This document shows positions 24,895 to 33,092 of a stretch of 64,000 bases of DNA, in pieces. Location: contig JAGVAP010000051.1 of assembly GCA_020060215.1 (NCBI GenBank), positions 54,948 through 118,947 of the forward strand, given 5' to 3'. The notes beneath the pieces were generated by a model. The model saw only the letters and a program-made list of their open reading frames with translations. It did not search any database and was not told where the DNA came from. A program made the position numbers and the translations under genes. Position 1 is the stretch's first letter; every line of letters begins with the position of its first letter. Source of the stretch: Deltaproteobacteria bacterium (GTDB lineage: Bacteria; Desulfobacterota; DSM-4660; Desulfatiglandales; HGW-15).

Positions 24895-25284
24895 TCACTG
24901 TTGTTTTCTGCAGCAGGCAGTCATCTCGATCTCCAGTCTCGCTCCCAGGGGGAGCGCGGCCACCTGCAATGTGCTCCTGGCCGGAGGGTCTGCGGAGAAA
25001 AAGCGGCCGTAGACCCGGTTCACTTCCGCGAAATCCGTCATGTCGGTCAAGAAGATGGTCGTCTTGACCACGTCCGGAAAGTCCGCGCCCCCTGCCCTGA
25101 GGATCTCCTTCAAGTTTTCCATGATGATCGAGGCCTGTTCGCCGGCCCCGCCTTCGGACAGTTTGCCGGTTGTCGGGTCAATGGGGAGCTGACCTGAAAC
25201 GAATAGAAAATCCCCCGCCCGGACGGCCTGGCTGTAAGGACCTACCGGTTTGGGCGCCTTCTCGGAGCGGACTGCCGATTTCAT
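24895..25284 (-). CDS. RidA family protein (reactive imine/enamine deaminase)
   Basis: A 129-residue RidA/YjgF homologue. Visible motifs are KAPKPVGPYSQAV at the N-terminus and FVSGQLPIDPTTGKL. The arginine region (PPARSTLQVAALPLGARLEIE) carries the substrate-carboxylate-binding arginine. It should hydrolyse 2-iminobutanoate or 2-iminopropanoate released by PLP enzymes. The start has AAAGGAGG upstream. It lies 80 bp downstream of the second EamA gene and may share its transcript. Confidence 0.93.
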   Translation of the reverse strand: MKSAVRSEKAPKPVGPYSQAVRAGDFLFVSGQLPIDPTTGKLSEGGAGEQASIIMENLKEILRAGGADFPDVVKTTIFLTDMTDFAEVNRVYGRFFSADPPARSTLQVAALPLGARLEIEMTACCRKQQ

Positions 25285-25364
25285 GGGATCCTCCTTTCAC
25301 TTGGGGCGGATTGCTGAAGTCCATTATCCAACAAGTGGGTGTCCCTGATCAATAGGCACGCGAC

Positions 25365-26291
25365 TCAGGTGGGAGTGGCCGTCTCCCGAGGCACCGGGCG
25401 ATTCACGATGTATATTCCCGCCCCCACCAGACCGAGGCCGATCCAGACCATGAAACCCACCGGTTCCGAGAGCATCAGAGCGCCCATGAGCACGCCGAAT
25501 AGAGGAGAAAGAAAGGTAAAGGCGGTCAGACGGCTCACCGGGTACCGCCCGATCATCCAGAACCAGAGGATGTAGCTGACGAACGCGACGAGCACACATT
25601 GATACCCGAAGGCCGTGAGCACGGGCGCGGTGAGGTTCAGCGAGCGGTCCATCTCAAAGAGAAAGGATCCAACCGCCAGGACGGGAATGGAATAGAAGAG
25701 CTGGGCGTGGAGGGTCTGGTAGTGGGTCACGCCCTTGTCCTGGGCCATCTTCTTGATGTAGAGCGTGGTGGCCGCCCAGAATACGGCGGCCGCCACTTCC
25801 ATGAGATCCCCGATCCAGTGGCTGGAAGGGAGCTCGTCCGCAGGATCCGCAAAGACCGCCAGGAGGCCGCAGAACGCCAGGACGAGGCCCGCGCTTCTCA
25901 CCGGGGTCAGACGATCCCCTTTCAGGAGGAGGTGGGCCCCTGCAGCGACCAGGAACGGGTGGGTATAGAGGAAGATGATGGACCGTGAAGCCGTGGTGAA
26001 CGCAAGACCCCAGTAAAGAAAAAGGAAGTCCATCGCGAACAGGAATCCTATCGCCGCCCCATGCCTCCTTTGTCCGCGAGGGAAATCGATGCTCCGTCCC
26101 CTGTAGCTTGCGTAGAGCCACAGGAGCGCGGCGCCCACGGCGGAGCGCGCGGCAGCGGCGAGGATGGGCGGAATGCCCTGGTTGCTGATCCGGATGCTGA
26201 CGATATTGGCGCCCCACAGGAAGCAGACGAGGACCAGGAGGAGGCTCCCCCTCAGCTCCAGTGCCCCCTCTCGATTCGGCGGGGGCGTCAT
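25365..26291 (-). CDS. EamA/DMT-superfamily transporter (second paralogue)
   Basis: A 308-residue membrane protein with ten helices and two EamA repeats. It shares long identical blocks with the transporter at 22096-23007 (SNQGIPPI, GAHLLLKGDRL, FWAATTLYIKKM, YPVSRLTAFTF), so the two arose by duplication. The substrate is unknown. No good ribosome site is seen before the chosen start. Confidence 0.9.
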   Translation of the reverse strand: MTPPPNREGALELRGSLLLVLVCFLWGANIVSIRISNQGIPPILAAAARSAVGAALLWLYASYRGRSIDFPRGQRRHGAAIGFLFAMDFLFLYWGLAFTTASRSIIFLYTHPFLVAAGAHLLLKGDRLTPVRSAGLVLAFCGLLAVFADPADELPSSHWIGDLMEVAAAVFWAATTLYIKKMAQDKGVTHYQTLHAQLFYSIPVLAVGSFLFEMDRSLNLTAPVLTAFGYQCVLVAFVSYILWFWMIGRYPVSRLTAFTFLSPLFGVLMGALMLSEPVGFMVWIGLGLVGAGIYIVNRPVPRETATPT

Positions 26292-26334
26292 CGGATAAGT
26301 GCCACCTGCATCTTGGATCCTGTGCCTCCTTCTT

Positions 26335-26988
26335 CTACAGCCCGAGATCCTGGTTGATCAACACGACCTTTACCCGCGCCTTTGGAAATGACTTCTCGGT
26401 AATGACCCAGACGTTGCAGATCCGACCGGGGCCGCTGCAGTCTTCGCATCGGGCCGTCTTTACGCAGGGGGTCTTGGAGTCCAGTCTCATGGCATTGACG
26501 GGCGCTGCATATTCCTTGATGCGGAGCATGGCCTCGTCCAGATCAGCCACCACCTTGTTCCGGCCCACGAGCACAACCACGTGCCTCGGACCGAATGTGA
26601 GGCCGCCCACCCGGTTCCCGATCATATCCAGGTTGACCAAGACGCCGCCTGCCGTCACGGCATTGGTGCCGGTGATGAACAGGTCTGCCAGCAGAGACCT
26701 CCTCCGTATCTCCAGCCTCTCTTCCGGGGACTTGGAGGTGTCGTAGGTATCCAGCACTTCGACGTCGCGCATGGCCCTGAAATCTTCGTAGAGCCCTGCG
26801 GACCGGAACGTCCCCGAACCTCCCCAGGAGACGCTCGCCGGCTTGATTCTGGGAAGGAGCTCGTTGAGGACGATCTCCCTCGCCCGCGACACGTCCTCGG
26901 CCAGGTAGACCTCAAATCCGTTCTGTTCGAGCGCCTTCTTCAGGTCGCCCAGCCGTATCCTCCAGTAGTTCTCGATGGGTCTTTCCAT
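26335..26988 (-). CDS. LUD domain protein (LutC/DUF162-like)
   Basis: A 217-residue LUD-domain protein. Recognisable blocks are VSWGGSGTFRSAGLYEDF, LLADLFITGTNAVTAGG, VLVNLDMIGNRVGGLTFGP and HVVVLVGRNKVV. A cysteine-bearing segment (CVKTARCEDCSGPGRICN) lies at about residues 174-191. Such stand-alone members are common in anaerobes and are related to LutC of lactate oxidation; no lutA or lutB lies here, so a lactate role is not supported. The start has AAAGGAGC upstream. It is separated by 43 bp from the EamA gene. Confidence 0.88.
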   Translation of the reverse strand: MERPIENYWRIRLGDLKKALEQNGFEVYLAEDVSRAREIVLNELLPRIKPASVSWGGSGTFRSAGLYEDFRAMRDVEVLDTYDTSKSPEERLEIRRRSLLADLFITGTNAVTAGGVLVNLDMIGNRVGGLTFGPRHVVVLVGRNKVVADLDEAMLRIKEYAAPVNAMRLDSKTPCVKTARCEDCSGPGRICNVWVITEKSFPKARVKVVLINQDLGL

Positions 26989-27125
26989 TCCTTGCTCCTT
27001 TATCGTTTTGCGCCGTCCCCACCCAACGAAGGTGGAAACAGCCGTGGCGCCCCAGGTTTACAGGTTGAAAACGCATGCCGCACGACCTATAATCGGCCCA
27101 CCCGACCCGAGACCCGAGGTGGCCC

Positions 27126-28145
27126 ATGAAGATCTCCTTTGAAGCGATCAGAGACAAGAGCATCATGATCAATCCTCGAAAGGAGTTCGCTCCCGAAGAG
27201 ATCCCTTTTGAGATCCGCTGCGACCCCCTTACGGGAGAGACCGGGCGCGTCTTCGACCTCTCCTTCCAGGCGGAGAAGCCGGACCTGGAGTCCACCCTCC
27301 GGCGATCGCAGGAGATCTTCTGTCCCTTTTGCCCGGAGAACATCGAGAAGAGCACAAGCATGTTCCCGAGGGAAATGATCCCTGAGGGCAGGATCAGGGT
27401 GGGAGAATCGACGCTGATCCCGAACCTGGTCCCCTTTGACAAGTATGCCGGGGTGACCATCCTGTCCCATCGGCATTATGTCCCGGTGGAGGACTTGAAC
27501 CCGCAAACGCTGCAGGATGCCTTCAGCGCTTCCCTCCGTTTCTTCCGAAGCGTGGCCGAATACGACCAACGGGTGCGCTGTTTCACGCTGAACTGGAATT
27601 ACCTTCCGCCCGCCGGCTCCAGCATGGTCCACCCCCACCTCCAGCCCAACTGCGGCGAGGTCCCGACCAACCAGCTTCGACTGCAGATCGAAGGGTCCAG
27701 GAGGTACTTTCTGGAGACCGGTCGCAGTTTCTGGCTCGACTATATCGAGGTGGAAAAAGCGCTGGGCGAACGTTACCTGGGCGAAATCGGGGATACCCGC
27801 TGGATCATGAGCTTCGTGCCCTTGGGCTTTCTACCCGATGTCACGTGCATCTTTCCCAAGAGGTCCTCATTGGCCCGCACGGACGACTCGGAGATCGTAC
27901 CCTTTCTGGAGGGGCTCACCAGGGTCCTGGCCTATCTCCGGCAGATGAATATCTTCAGCTTCAATGTATCCATCTTCTCGGCCGCCGAAGACGAGCGTTT
28001 CCTGATGAATGGAAGGATCTGCCCGCGCCTCTTCCCGCGGGCGATCGGGAACAACGACATGGCCTACCTGCAGGCCCTCCACAAGGAGCCTTTTTCCGTC
28101 AGGCCCCCTGAAGCGGTTTGTGAAGAGTTGAAGCGGTTCTTCTAG
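27126..28145 (+). CDS. Galactose-1-phosphate uridylyltransferase-like HIT-superfamily protein
   Basis: A 339-residue protein of the GalT branch of the HIT superfamily. The nucleotidyl-transfer motif is MVHPHLQ near residue 168, and an upstream zinc-type Cys pair lies in CPFCPENIE near residue 76. A second-half HIT-like region follows. It could transfer a nucleotidyl group between sugar phosphates, but true GalT has HPHGQ and a close set of residues not all seen here. The start has GAGGTGG 4 bases upstream. It ends in a 4-base overlap with the convergent histidine kinase gene. Confidence 0.75.
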   Translation: MKISFEAIRDKSIMINPRKEFAPEEIPFEIRCDPLTGETGRVFDLSFQAEKPDLESTLRRSQEIFCPFCPENIEKSTSMFPREMIPEGRIRVGESTLIPNLVPFDKYAGVTILSHRHYVPVEDLNPQTLQDAFSASLRFFRSVAEYDQRVRCFTLNWNYLPPAGSSMVHPHLQPNCGEVPTNQLRLQIEGSRRYFLETGRSFWLDYIEVEKALGERYLGEIGDTRWIMSFVPLGFLPDVTCIFPKRSSLARTDDSEIVPFLEGLTRVLAYLRQMNIFSFNVSIFSAAEDERFLMNGRICPRLFPRAIGNNDMAYLQALHKEPFSVRPPEAVCEELKRFF

Positions 28146-31078
28146 GAATCCAGTTCCTTTCTCACGGCCACACAGATGCTTTCGAGGGCATAAGGCTTTT
28201 TCAGGTACCCGCCTACACCGAGTCTCTGCGCCTCCCTGACCCGCTCCGTTTCCGAAAAGCCGCTGATGATGATGGCCTTCTGCCCCGGCTTCATTTCGAC
28301 GATCTTCCTGTAGGTTTCAAGACCGTCCATTCCGGGCTCCATGATCATGTCCAGCAAGAGCAGATCAGCGGAATGACCCTTCAGATACTCCACCGCCTCC
28401 TCGCCGCTCGCCGCGGTGACGACTTGGTACCCCAGTCTCTGCAGGAGCAGCGATGCGATCTCCCTCTGCTCCGCCACATCGTCGATCACCAGGATGGTCT
28501 CCCCCTTGGCCATGTATTCCCGAATCAGCTTGGTGACCTGATCCTCGGCCACCTCCTTGCGCGTGACCGGGAAGTAGAGGGAAAAGGCCGTCCCCTCGCC
28601 CTCCTTGCTCTGGACATCGATGTAGCCGTTGTGATCCTTCACCGTCCCCCATACCACCGCCATCCCGAGTCCTGTGCCGCTCCTCCCCATGGTCTTTTTC
28701 GTATAGAAAGGCTCGAAGATCCGCTCCAGATCACGAGAAGAAATCCCCACCCCCGTGTCGGAGACCGTGAGGACCACGTAGTCTCCTTCTTCCACGTCGT
28801 CGTATCCACGGATGGGCTTGTCCACATACCGGTTTTCCGTGCTGATCCGGATGGCGCCCTCCTTCTCGATGGCCTCGGCGGCGTTGTTCACCATGTTCAT
28901 GATGGTCTTGAAGAGGTGGATCGGGGAACCGGCAATGTTGAAAAGGTCTTCCGAAAGGAAGGTGGTCACCTCCACCCCCGGGTGGTCCTGTTTCAGGGAC
29001 ATGAATTCGGGGCTCTTCAGATAGTCGTGGATGATCCGGTTCAATTGAAGAACCTCGCAGGTGTTCACTCCCCTTCTCGCCAGCGTCAGGAGGTCCTGCA
29101 CGATGCCGGCCGCCCGCTCTCCGGACTTCTTGATGATCTGGAGGGGCTTGCTCATGGGGCTGCCCTGCGGCAGGTCCATGAGCAGAAGTTCCGGATAGCT
29201 CACCAGCCCTGCCAGGATGTTGTTCAGGTCGTGGGCCACACCGCCGGCGAGGGTCCCGATGGCCTCCATCTTCTGGGCCCGCTGCAGACGTCTCTCGAGC
29301 TCTTCCTTCTCCTCGGCGGCCTGCCTGAGCTGGGTAATGTCGTTCCCGATGCAGAGCACACCGGTCCGCCTCCGGCCTTCATCGTAGATGGCCTTCCGGG
29401 TCCAGGCGACCCAGACCCTCTCGCCGTTTCGCCTGCGGTGGGCCATCTCGCGAGTGGTGTGCCTGCCGGGATGGAGCCCGACATCCCCGATCATCAGGGA
29501 CAGGTCTCTCTTTCCGTTCTCGTCCCCTGCGATGATGGTGCCGGCGGCGTTCCTTCCGAGGACCTCTTCCTCCCTGTACCCGAAAAAGCTCTGTGCGAAT
29601 TCGTTGAAAAAGAGGATGTCTCCCTGGTTGTCCAGGCGGAGGATGATGCTGTTTGCATTCTCGACCAGCTCGCGATACTTCCTCTCGCTCTCCTGAAGCA
29701 TCCTGAACGACATGGCATTGGCAACGCTCAGCCCGACCTGATAGGCGACCCCGAGCAGAAGGCTCACGTCGGTCTGCGTCAACGGCCTCTTGGAGCGGAT
29801 GTTGTCCACGAGGAGGAGCCCGAGGGCCTCCTTTTCGTACACAATAGGGACACAGATCAGGGACTGCACACCCAGCTCCCGGGCGATCTTCAGGCTGCGG
29901 GCGGAAAGCTCGGGTCGGTCCTCGAAAAGGTTGTCGAGGAGAAACGTCCTCCTCTCCCTGAAGGTCACCGCGAAGAGGCCTTTGGAGTCCGGGTTCTCCA
30001 GGCTGAATTCCATCCGCTTCAGGACCTCTTCCTGTTCGCTGCCGTACCCGTACCCGGCCTTGTACAACAGCTTTGTCTTGGACTTGTTTGCAAGCATGAG
30101 CAGACCGCGGTCGAAACCAAGGTGCTGCTTCATGGCATCGGCGACCGCATTCATCAGCTCATCGAGATCCAGGATCGTGGTGGCGGCCTGGCCGATCTCC
30201 TGGATCAGGCGGGCGTGGCTGTAGCGGATATTGATCTCCTCCACGCGCTCCTTGGCCATGTCGCCCTGCATCTCCAGCGACTTTGCCATCTCCTTTTTCT
30301 CGAGGGACTCCCCGTAGAGGGAAATCGTCAGGGTGACCAGTGCACAGAAAAGGGCGTAGATGGCCCAATGTTCGGGAAGAACGAAGAAGAGCAGGACGGC
30401 GACCAGCGTGCTGCCGAGAGCGGCATACTTTCCCACCAGCCGCCAGGCGAAGGAGGGCATGGCGTCCCACGTGACGACATATCTGCAGAATTCATCCCCG
30501 CGGTGCATGCACGCCGGGTGATCCACACGCGAAAACTTCCCTGTGAAGATCCTTCCCAGGGCCTCCATCATGCCGATCCGGTTCTCGCACTGGAAGGGTT
30601 TTTCCCTGACCCCCTGACTGGCGACGGCAGTGATCTCCACGCTGTTCGGTCCCAGTTTCTTCACACGCATGCCGACGCTGCGGCTCATGTGGGAGGCAAT
30701 GCTGGGAAACCACCGGTAGGCGGAGTGGGGGCTCACGAACCCCAGGGCATATTTCTTGAGGGTGCTGGAAGACTGGGAGGAGGCGGCAAAGCGGCCCGCC
30801 TGGCGGGAGATGGCGGGATTGCCCGTCTTCAAGCTCAGCACCTCGTTGAAGCGATTGACCTGCCGCTGGGTGAACCAGTGGGCCGGATCCTCCACCTCAT
30901 ACCTTTGAATGCCGGCCGCCCCCAGCAGCGAATCGATGTCGAGGGAGGGGTAGTTGAGCTGCAGGTACTCGATGTAGTTGTTGACCACCCGGCTGTTGTA
31001 CATCGGCGTATCGTTGCTCACCGGGGTCTGCTCTTGCATGCTCTTCACCTTTTCTGATTGTGCGGACGGCATCCCCAT
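28142..31078 (-). CDS. Hybrid sensor histidine kinase (N-terminal V4R-like domain, TM, GAF, PAS, HisKA, HATPase, REC)
   Basis: A 978-residue hybrid kinase. Residues of about 30-205 form a sensor-like region ending in a Cys-containing motif (HPACMHRGDEFCRYVVTW) that resembles 4-vinyl-reductase/V4R domains. Two membrane segments span about 217-255, a short coiled coil follows, then GAF (303-455), PAS (463-585), HisKA with the phospho-accepting His616 in GGVAHDLNNI, an HATPase domain with DTGVGIS and SGTGLGM, and a C-terminal receiver with Asp910 in LLLLDMIMEPGMDG. No separate response regulator or output gene lies next to it. The start ATG at 31078 has GGGGAGAC upstream. It converges on the GalT-like gene with a 4-base overlap. 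Confidence 0.9.
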   Translation of the reverse strand: MGMPSAQSEKVKSMQEQTPVSNDTPMYNSRVVNNYIEYLQLNYPSLDIDSLLGAAGIQRYEVEDPAHWFTQRQVNRFNEVLSLKTGNPAISRQAGRFAASSQSSSTLKKYALGFVSPHSAYRWFPSIASHMSRSVGMRVKKLGPNSVEITAVASQGVREKPFQCENRIGMMEALGRIFTGKFSRVDHPACMHRGDEFCRYVVTWDAMPSFAWRLVGKYAALGSTLVAVLLFFVLPEHWAIYALFCALVTLTISLYGESLEKKEMAKSLEMQGDMAKERVEEINIRYSHARLIQEIGQAATTILDLDELMNAVADAMKQHLGFDRGLLMLANKSKTKLLYKAGYGYGSEQEEVLKRMEFSLENPDSKGLFAVTFRERRTFLLDNLFEDRPELSARSLKIARELGVQSLICVPIVYEKEALGLLLVDNIRSKRPLTQTDVSLLLGVAYQVGLSVANAMSFRMLQESERKYRELVENANSIILRLDNQGDILFFNEFAQSFFGYREEEVLGRNAAGTIIAGDENGKRDLSLMIGDVGLHPGRHTTREMAHRRRNGERVWVAWTRKAIYDEGRRRTGVLCIGNDITQLRQAAEEKEELERRLQRAQKMEAIGTLAGGVAHDLNNILAGLVSYPELLLMDLPQGSPMSKPLQIIKKSGERAAGIVQDLLTLARRGVNTCEVLQLNRIIHDYLKSPEFMSLKQDHPGVEVTTFLSEDLFNIAGSPIHLFKTIMNMVNNAAEAIEKEGAIRISTENRYVDKPIRGYDDVEEGDYVVLTVSDTGVGISSRDLERIFEPFYTKKTMGRSGTGLGMAVVWGTVKDHNGYIDVQSKEGEGTAFSLYFPVTRKEVAEDQVTKLIREYMAKGETILVIDDVAEQREIASLLLQRLGYQVVTAASGEEAVEYLKGHSADLLLLDMIMEPGMDGLETYRKIVEMKPGQKAIIISGFSETERVREAQRLGVGGYLKKPYALESICVAVRKELDS

Positions 31079-31183
31079 GTCTCCCCGCCGGGAAAAGCAG
31101 CAGCGGCACGTTGCCTTGGTGTGTGGCGATGGTGTATTATCTCTGCACGTCGACCAAAGTCAAGATCGGAATGGAAAAGCAGA

Positions 31184-31960
31184 ATGGAAGTGGTTCGCGG
31201 ACTGCAATACAATCTGCGAGGCATGAGAATCGGGTTGAGGTCGGGGCGGCTTCTTTTCTGGGGTCTGCTCCGTTTTTTGCTCTTCGCGGCCATCACCGCT
31301 ATACTCGCGGGGGTGGTCCTGGACCGTCAGCCCGACATCACGGAACTGCTGTGGACCAGGCCGAGCAGTCCATGGGTAGCCTGGATATGGCATCTGTTTT
31401 CCTGGTTCCTCTCTCTCCTCCTCATTGCGTCGTCGGCCGTTCTTTCCTTTGTCATCGGCCAGGTGCTCTTCAGTGCGGTCATCATGGACCATATGTCCAG
31501 GATCACCGAACTCAGGGCCACGGGAAGGATCGCGCAGGGAGCCCGATTCACCCTGTTCGGAACCTTCCTCCACCTGATCCGGCAGGAAATCCCGAGGGTG
31601 ATCCTTCCGCTCCTCTTTTCCCTTCTGCTCCTGATCGTCGGATGGTTTACCCCTTTCGGGCCTTTGATGGCGACCGTCTCGGCCCTCATTTCCATCCTGT
31701 TCCTGTCCTGGGACAACACGGACCTGGTCCCGGCCAGACGCTTGCTCCCCTTCAAGGAAAGGTTGAGGCTCCTCACATCAACGATACCTTTTCACATCGG
31801 TTTCGGGCTTCTTTTCCTGGTCCCCGGGCTGAATCTCGTCTCCCTCTCCTTTGCGCCCGTCGGCGCAACACTCTACTTTCTCGATCGCCATGGACAGGCG
31901 AAGAGTGCGCAGTCGAACGAAGAACCGTCGACAGGAGAAAGAAGCGGGTTGAGTAACTGA
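31184..31960 (+). CDS. EI24/CysZ-like membrane protein
   Basis: A 258-residue membrane protein with the EI24 (PF07264) layout. Its opening GLRSGRLLFWGLLRFLLFAA is followed by about six hydrophobic segments, the central helix pair around FSWFLSLLLIASSAVLSFVIG, and a polar C-terminus rich in Ser and Glu. CysZ members move sulfate, but most EI24 proteins have no known role. Other frames of the same DNA encode stop-free but low-quality readings and were discarded. It is divergent from the histidine kinase. Confidence 0.75.
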   Translation: MEVVRGLQYNLRGMRIGLRSGRLLFWGLLRFLLFAAITAILAGVVLDRQPDITELLWTRPSSPWVAWIWHLFSWFLSLLLIASSAVLSFVIGQVLFSAVIMDHMSRITELRATGRIAQGARFTLFGTFLHLIRQEIPRVILPLLFSLLLLIVGWFTPFGPLMATVSALISILFLSWDNTDLVPARRLLPFKERLRLLTSTIPFHIGFGLLFLVPGLNLVSLSFAPVGATLYFLDRHGQAKSAQSNEEPSTGERSGLSN

Positions 31961-32079
31961 GTGGCCGTAGATATAATCTGTTCAGGTTCTTGGGAATGGA
32001 AAGGCAAGATGACAGGATTCGATCGGGACTCGTTCCGATGAGAAGTTTCTGAATCCGGGATCGTGAAAGGGACTCGGAT

Positions 32080-32304
32080 ATGACGAAGGAATGCACTCAC
32101 ATCCAGGAGATCCTCGATGCCCAGCGAGAGATCATCGAAAGGCATATCGATCAGCACAAGTGGTTCAATCAGATCGTAAGCCGTGAGCAGGCCGCCTGCG
32201 ATTTTGTCGAGAAATACGGGTTCATCATGAGGGAATTCTACTGCTCCCGCATCTGCAAGGAGAGATTCAACTGCGAGCTGGCCGCACGCTACGGTCCGAA
32301 GTAG
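32080..32304 (+). CDS. Small conserved-looking cysteine-containing protein
   Basis: A 74-residue protein with a plausible helical sequence (ILDAQREIIERHIDQHKWF). It has a Cys-bearing C-terminus (YCSRICKERFNCEL) plus single Cys residues at about positions 5 and 40. This spacing suggests metal or redox binding. Its amino acid composition is unlike the Arg/Pro-rich shadow frames of the region, which supports a real gene. The function is unknown. It is followed by CAGGAT repeats and then the convergent cold-shock gene. Confidence 0.65.
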   Translation: MTKECTHIQEILDAQREIIERHIDQHKWFNQIVSREQAACDFVEKYGFIMREFYCSRICKERFNCELAARYGPK

Positions 32305-32325
32305 CCGTCAGTTGACACGAGGGTA

Positions 32326-32440
32326 AAAGGATCAACAGGATTTACGGGGCCAGGAGGAATTATTTGGTGATCCCTCAACAAAGACATGAGGGCATGTTCC
32401 CCACTCTCCTGACCCTGTTGATCCTGTAGTCCTGTCTGAC
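32326..32440. repeat. Inverted pair of CAGGAT-unit repeats
   Basis: GGATCAACAGGATTTA at 32329-32344 and its complement CTGTTGATCCTGTAGTCCTG at 32414-32433 flank about 70 bp of ordinary sequence. The same units form a direct run at 24098-24122. It lies between the small Cys protein and the cold-shock terminator. Confidence 0.6.
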
Positions 32441-32472
32441 TCCCCTCTTCAAGTTCCTCACGTGTCTGTGCC

Positions 32473-32517
32473 CCAAAAGAAAAACGGGCATTGTTCTGAA
32501 GATGGAACAATACCCGT
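32473..32517 (-). terminator. Rho-independent terminator of the cold-shock gene
   Basis: On the minus strand a 13-base stem (ACGGGTATTGTTC paired with GAACAATGCCCGT, one G-T mismatch) closes an 8-base loop and is followed directly by TTTTCTTTT. It begins 19 bases after the csp stop codon, the standard place for its terminator. Confidence 0.9.
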
Positions 32518-32535
32518 CCTTTGATTTTTCCGGAT

Positions 32536-32736
32536 TTAGACGACTGTGACGTTTATCGCTGCAGGACCTTTTTTGCCCTTCTCTACCTCAAATGTCACCT
32601 GGTCACCCTCTTTGAGCGTCTTGAAGCCGGCCCCGTTGATGGCGGAATAATGGACAAAGATATCCTGCCCGTTTTCCTGCTTGATGAAGCCATAGCCCTT
32701 CTGCTCATTGAACCATTTCACTGTTCCGTTTGCCAT
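32536..32736 (-). CDS. Cold-shock domain protein CspA family
   Basis: A 66-residue single cold-shock domain protein. RNP1 (KGYGFIKQ) and RNP2 (DIFVHYSAI) are intact, the opening is [14 protein letters not shown], and the C-terminus is [10 protein letters not shown]. It binds single-stranded RNA/DNA as a chaperone. The start at 32736 was chosen because the family begins exactly there; the upstream in-frame extension is untranslated leader. A terminator follows, and a possible promoter about 130 bases upstream would give the long leader usual for csp genes. Confidence 0.96.
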   Translation of the reverse strand: MANGTVKWFNEQKGYGFIKQENGQDIFVHYSAINGAGFKTLKEGDQVTFEVEKGKKGPAAINVTVV

Positions 32737-33072
32737 GTGGCAACTGCCCCTCCTTTCTTCTATATTTTCATGGTTTCTGACTTCAGGTGCCACTTGAGAG
32801 ATGGTACTAAACCTTGGAGCGAAACCACGCGCACAAAAGCGGAAATTCCGCCATTGTTTGCATCGAAGCGGTTAGACTAAAACACCCCTTTTCATAAAAA
32901 TCAAGCTTTTTTTTCACAAATCGTACCTCCTTTGCCCCACTCTATTCGATCCTGACCCAAGCGGAGATCCCAGAGGAGCCGGCTTGGATCGCACCCTGGT
33001 GGGGGCCTGGAACACCGGAATACCGGAATGGTGGAATAGTGGATTGTTGGGAAGGACGATTTCACCTTTCCA
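32737..33072. other. Csp leader and repeat-bearing intergenic region
   Basis: A 336-bp gap. The left part (to about 32868) is probably the untranslated csp leader. The right part holds the fourth ATTCC-type repeat from 33008, which continues into the end of the radical SAM gene. No gene is supported. Confidence 0.5.
32876..32904 (-). promoter_or_regulatory. Possible sigma-70-type promoter of the cold-shock gene
   Basis: On the minus strand TTGATT (32899-32904) and TTTAGT (32876-32881) are spaced by 17 bases in an A/T-rich stretch that stands out from the GC-rich surroundings. Transcription would start near 32868, giving a csp leader of about 130 nt. Each hexamer matches the consensus at four of six positions. 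Confidence 0.3.
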
Positions 33073-33092
33073 TCATCCCAACATTCCAGGAG
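33008..33092. repeat. ATTCC-rich inverted repeat, copy 4, overlapping a gene end
   Basis: The left side has GGAACACCGGAATACCGGAA and TGGTGGAATAGTGGA units. The right side (33068-33090) has CCATCATCCCAACATTCC. A hairpin core of GTTGGGAAGG pairs with CCTTTCC and CCCAAC. The right end lies within the last codons of the radical SAM gene (stop at 33073-33075). Confidence 0.6.

Noticed and set aside
28373..31057. An 894-codon plus-strand open frame over the histidine kinase gene
   Set aside because: It is the antisense of a clearly real kinase with conserved motifs on the minus strand; the translation is low-quality, His/Asp/Arg-rich, with no domain.
31060..31956. A 298-codon alternative frame on the plus strand over the EI24-like gene
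   Set aside because: It is Arg/Pro/His-rich and lacks hydrophobic segments, whereas the frame ending at 31960 has membrane helices and matches EI24.
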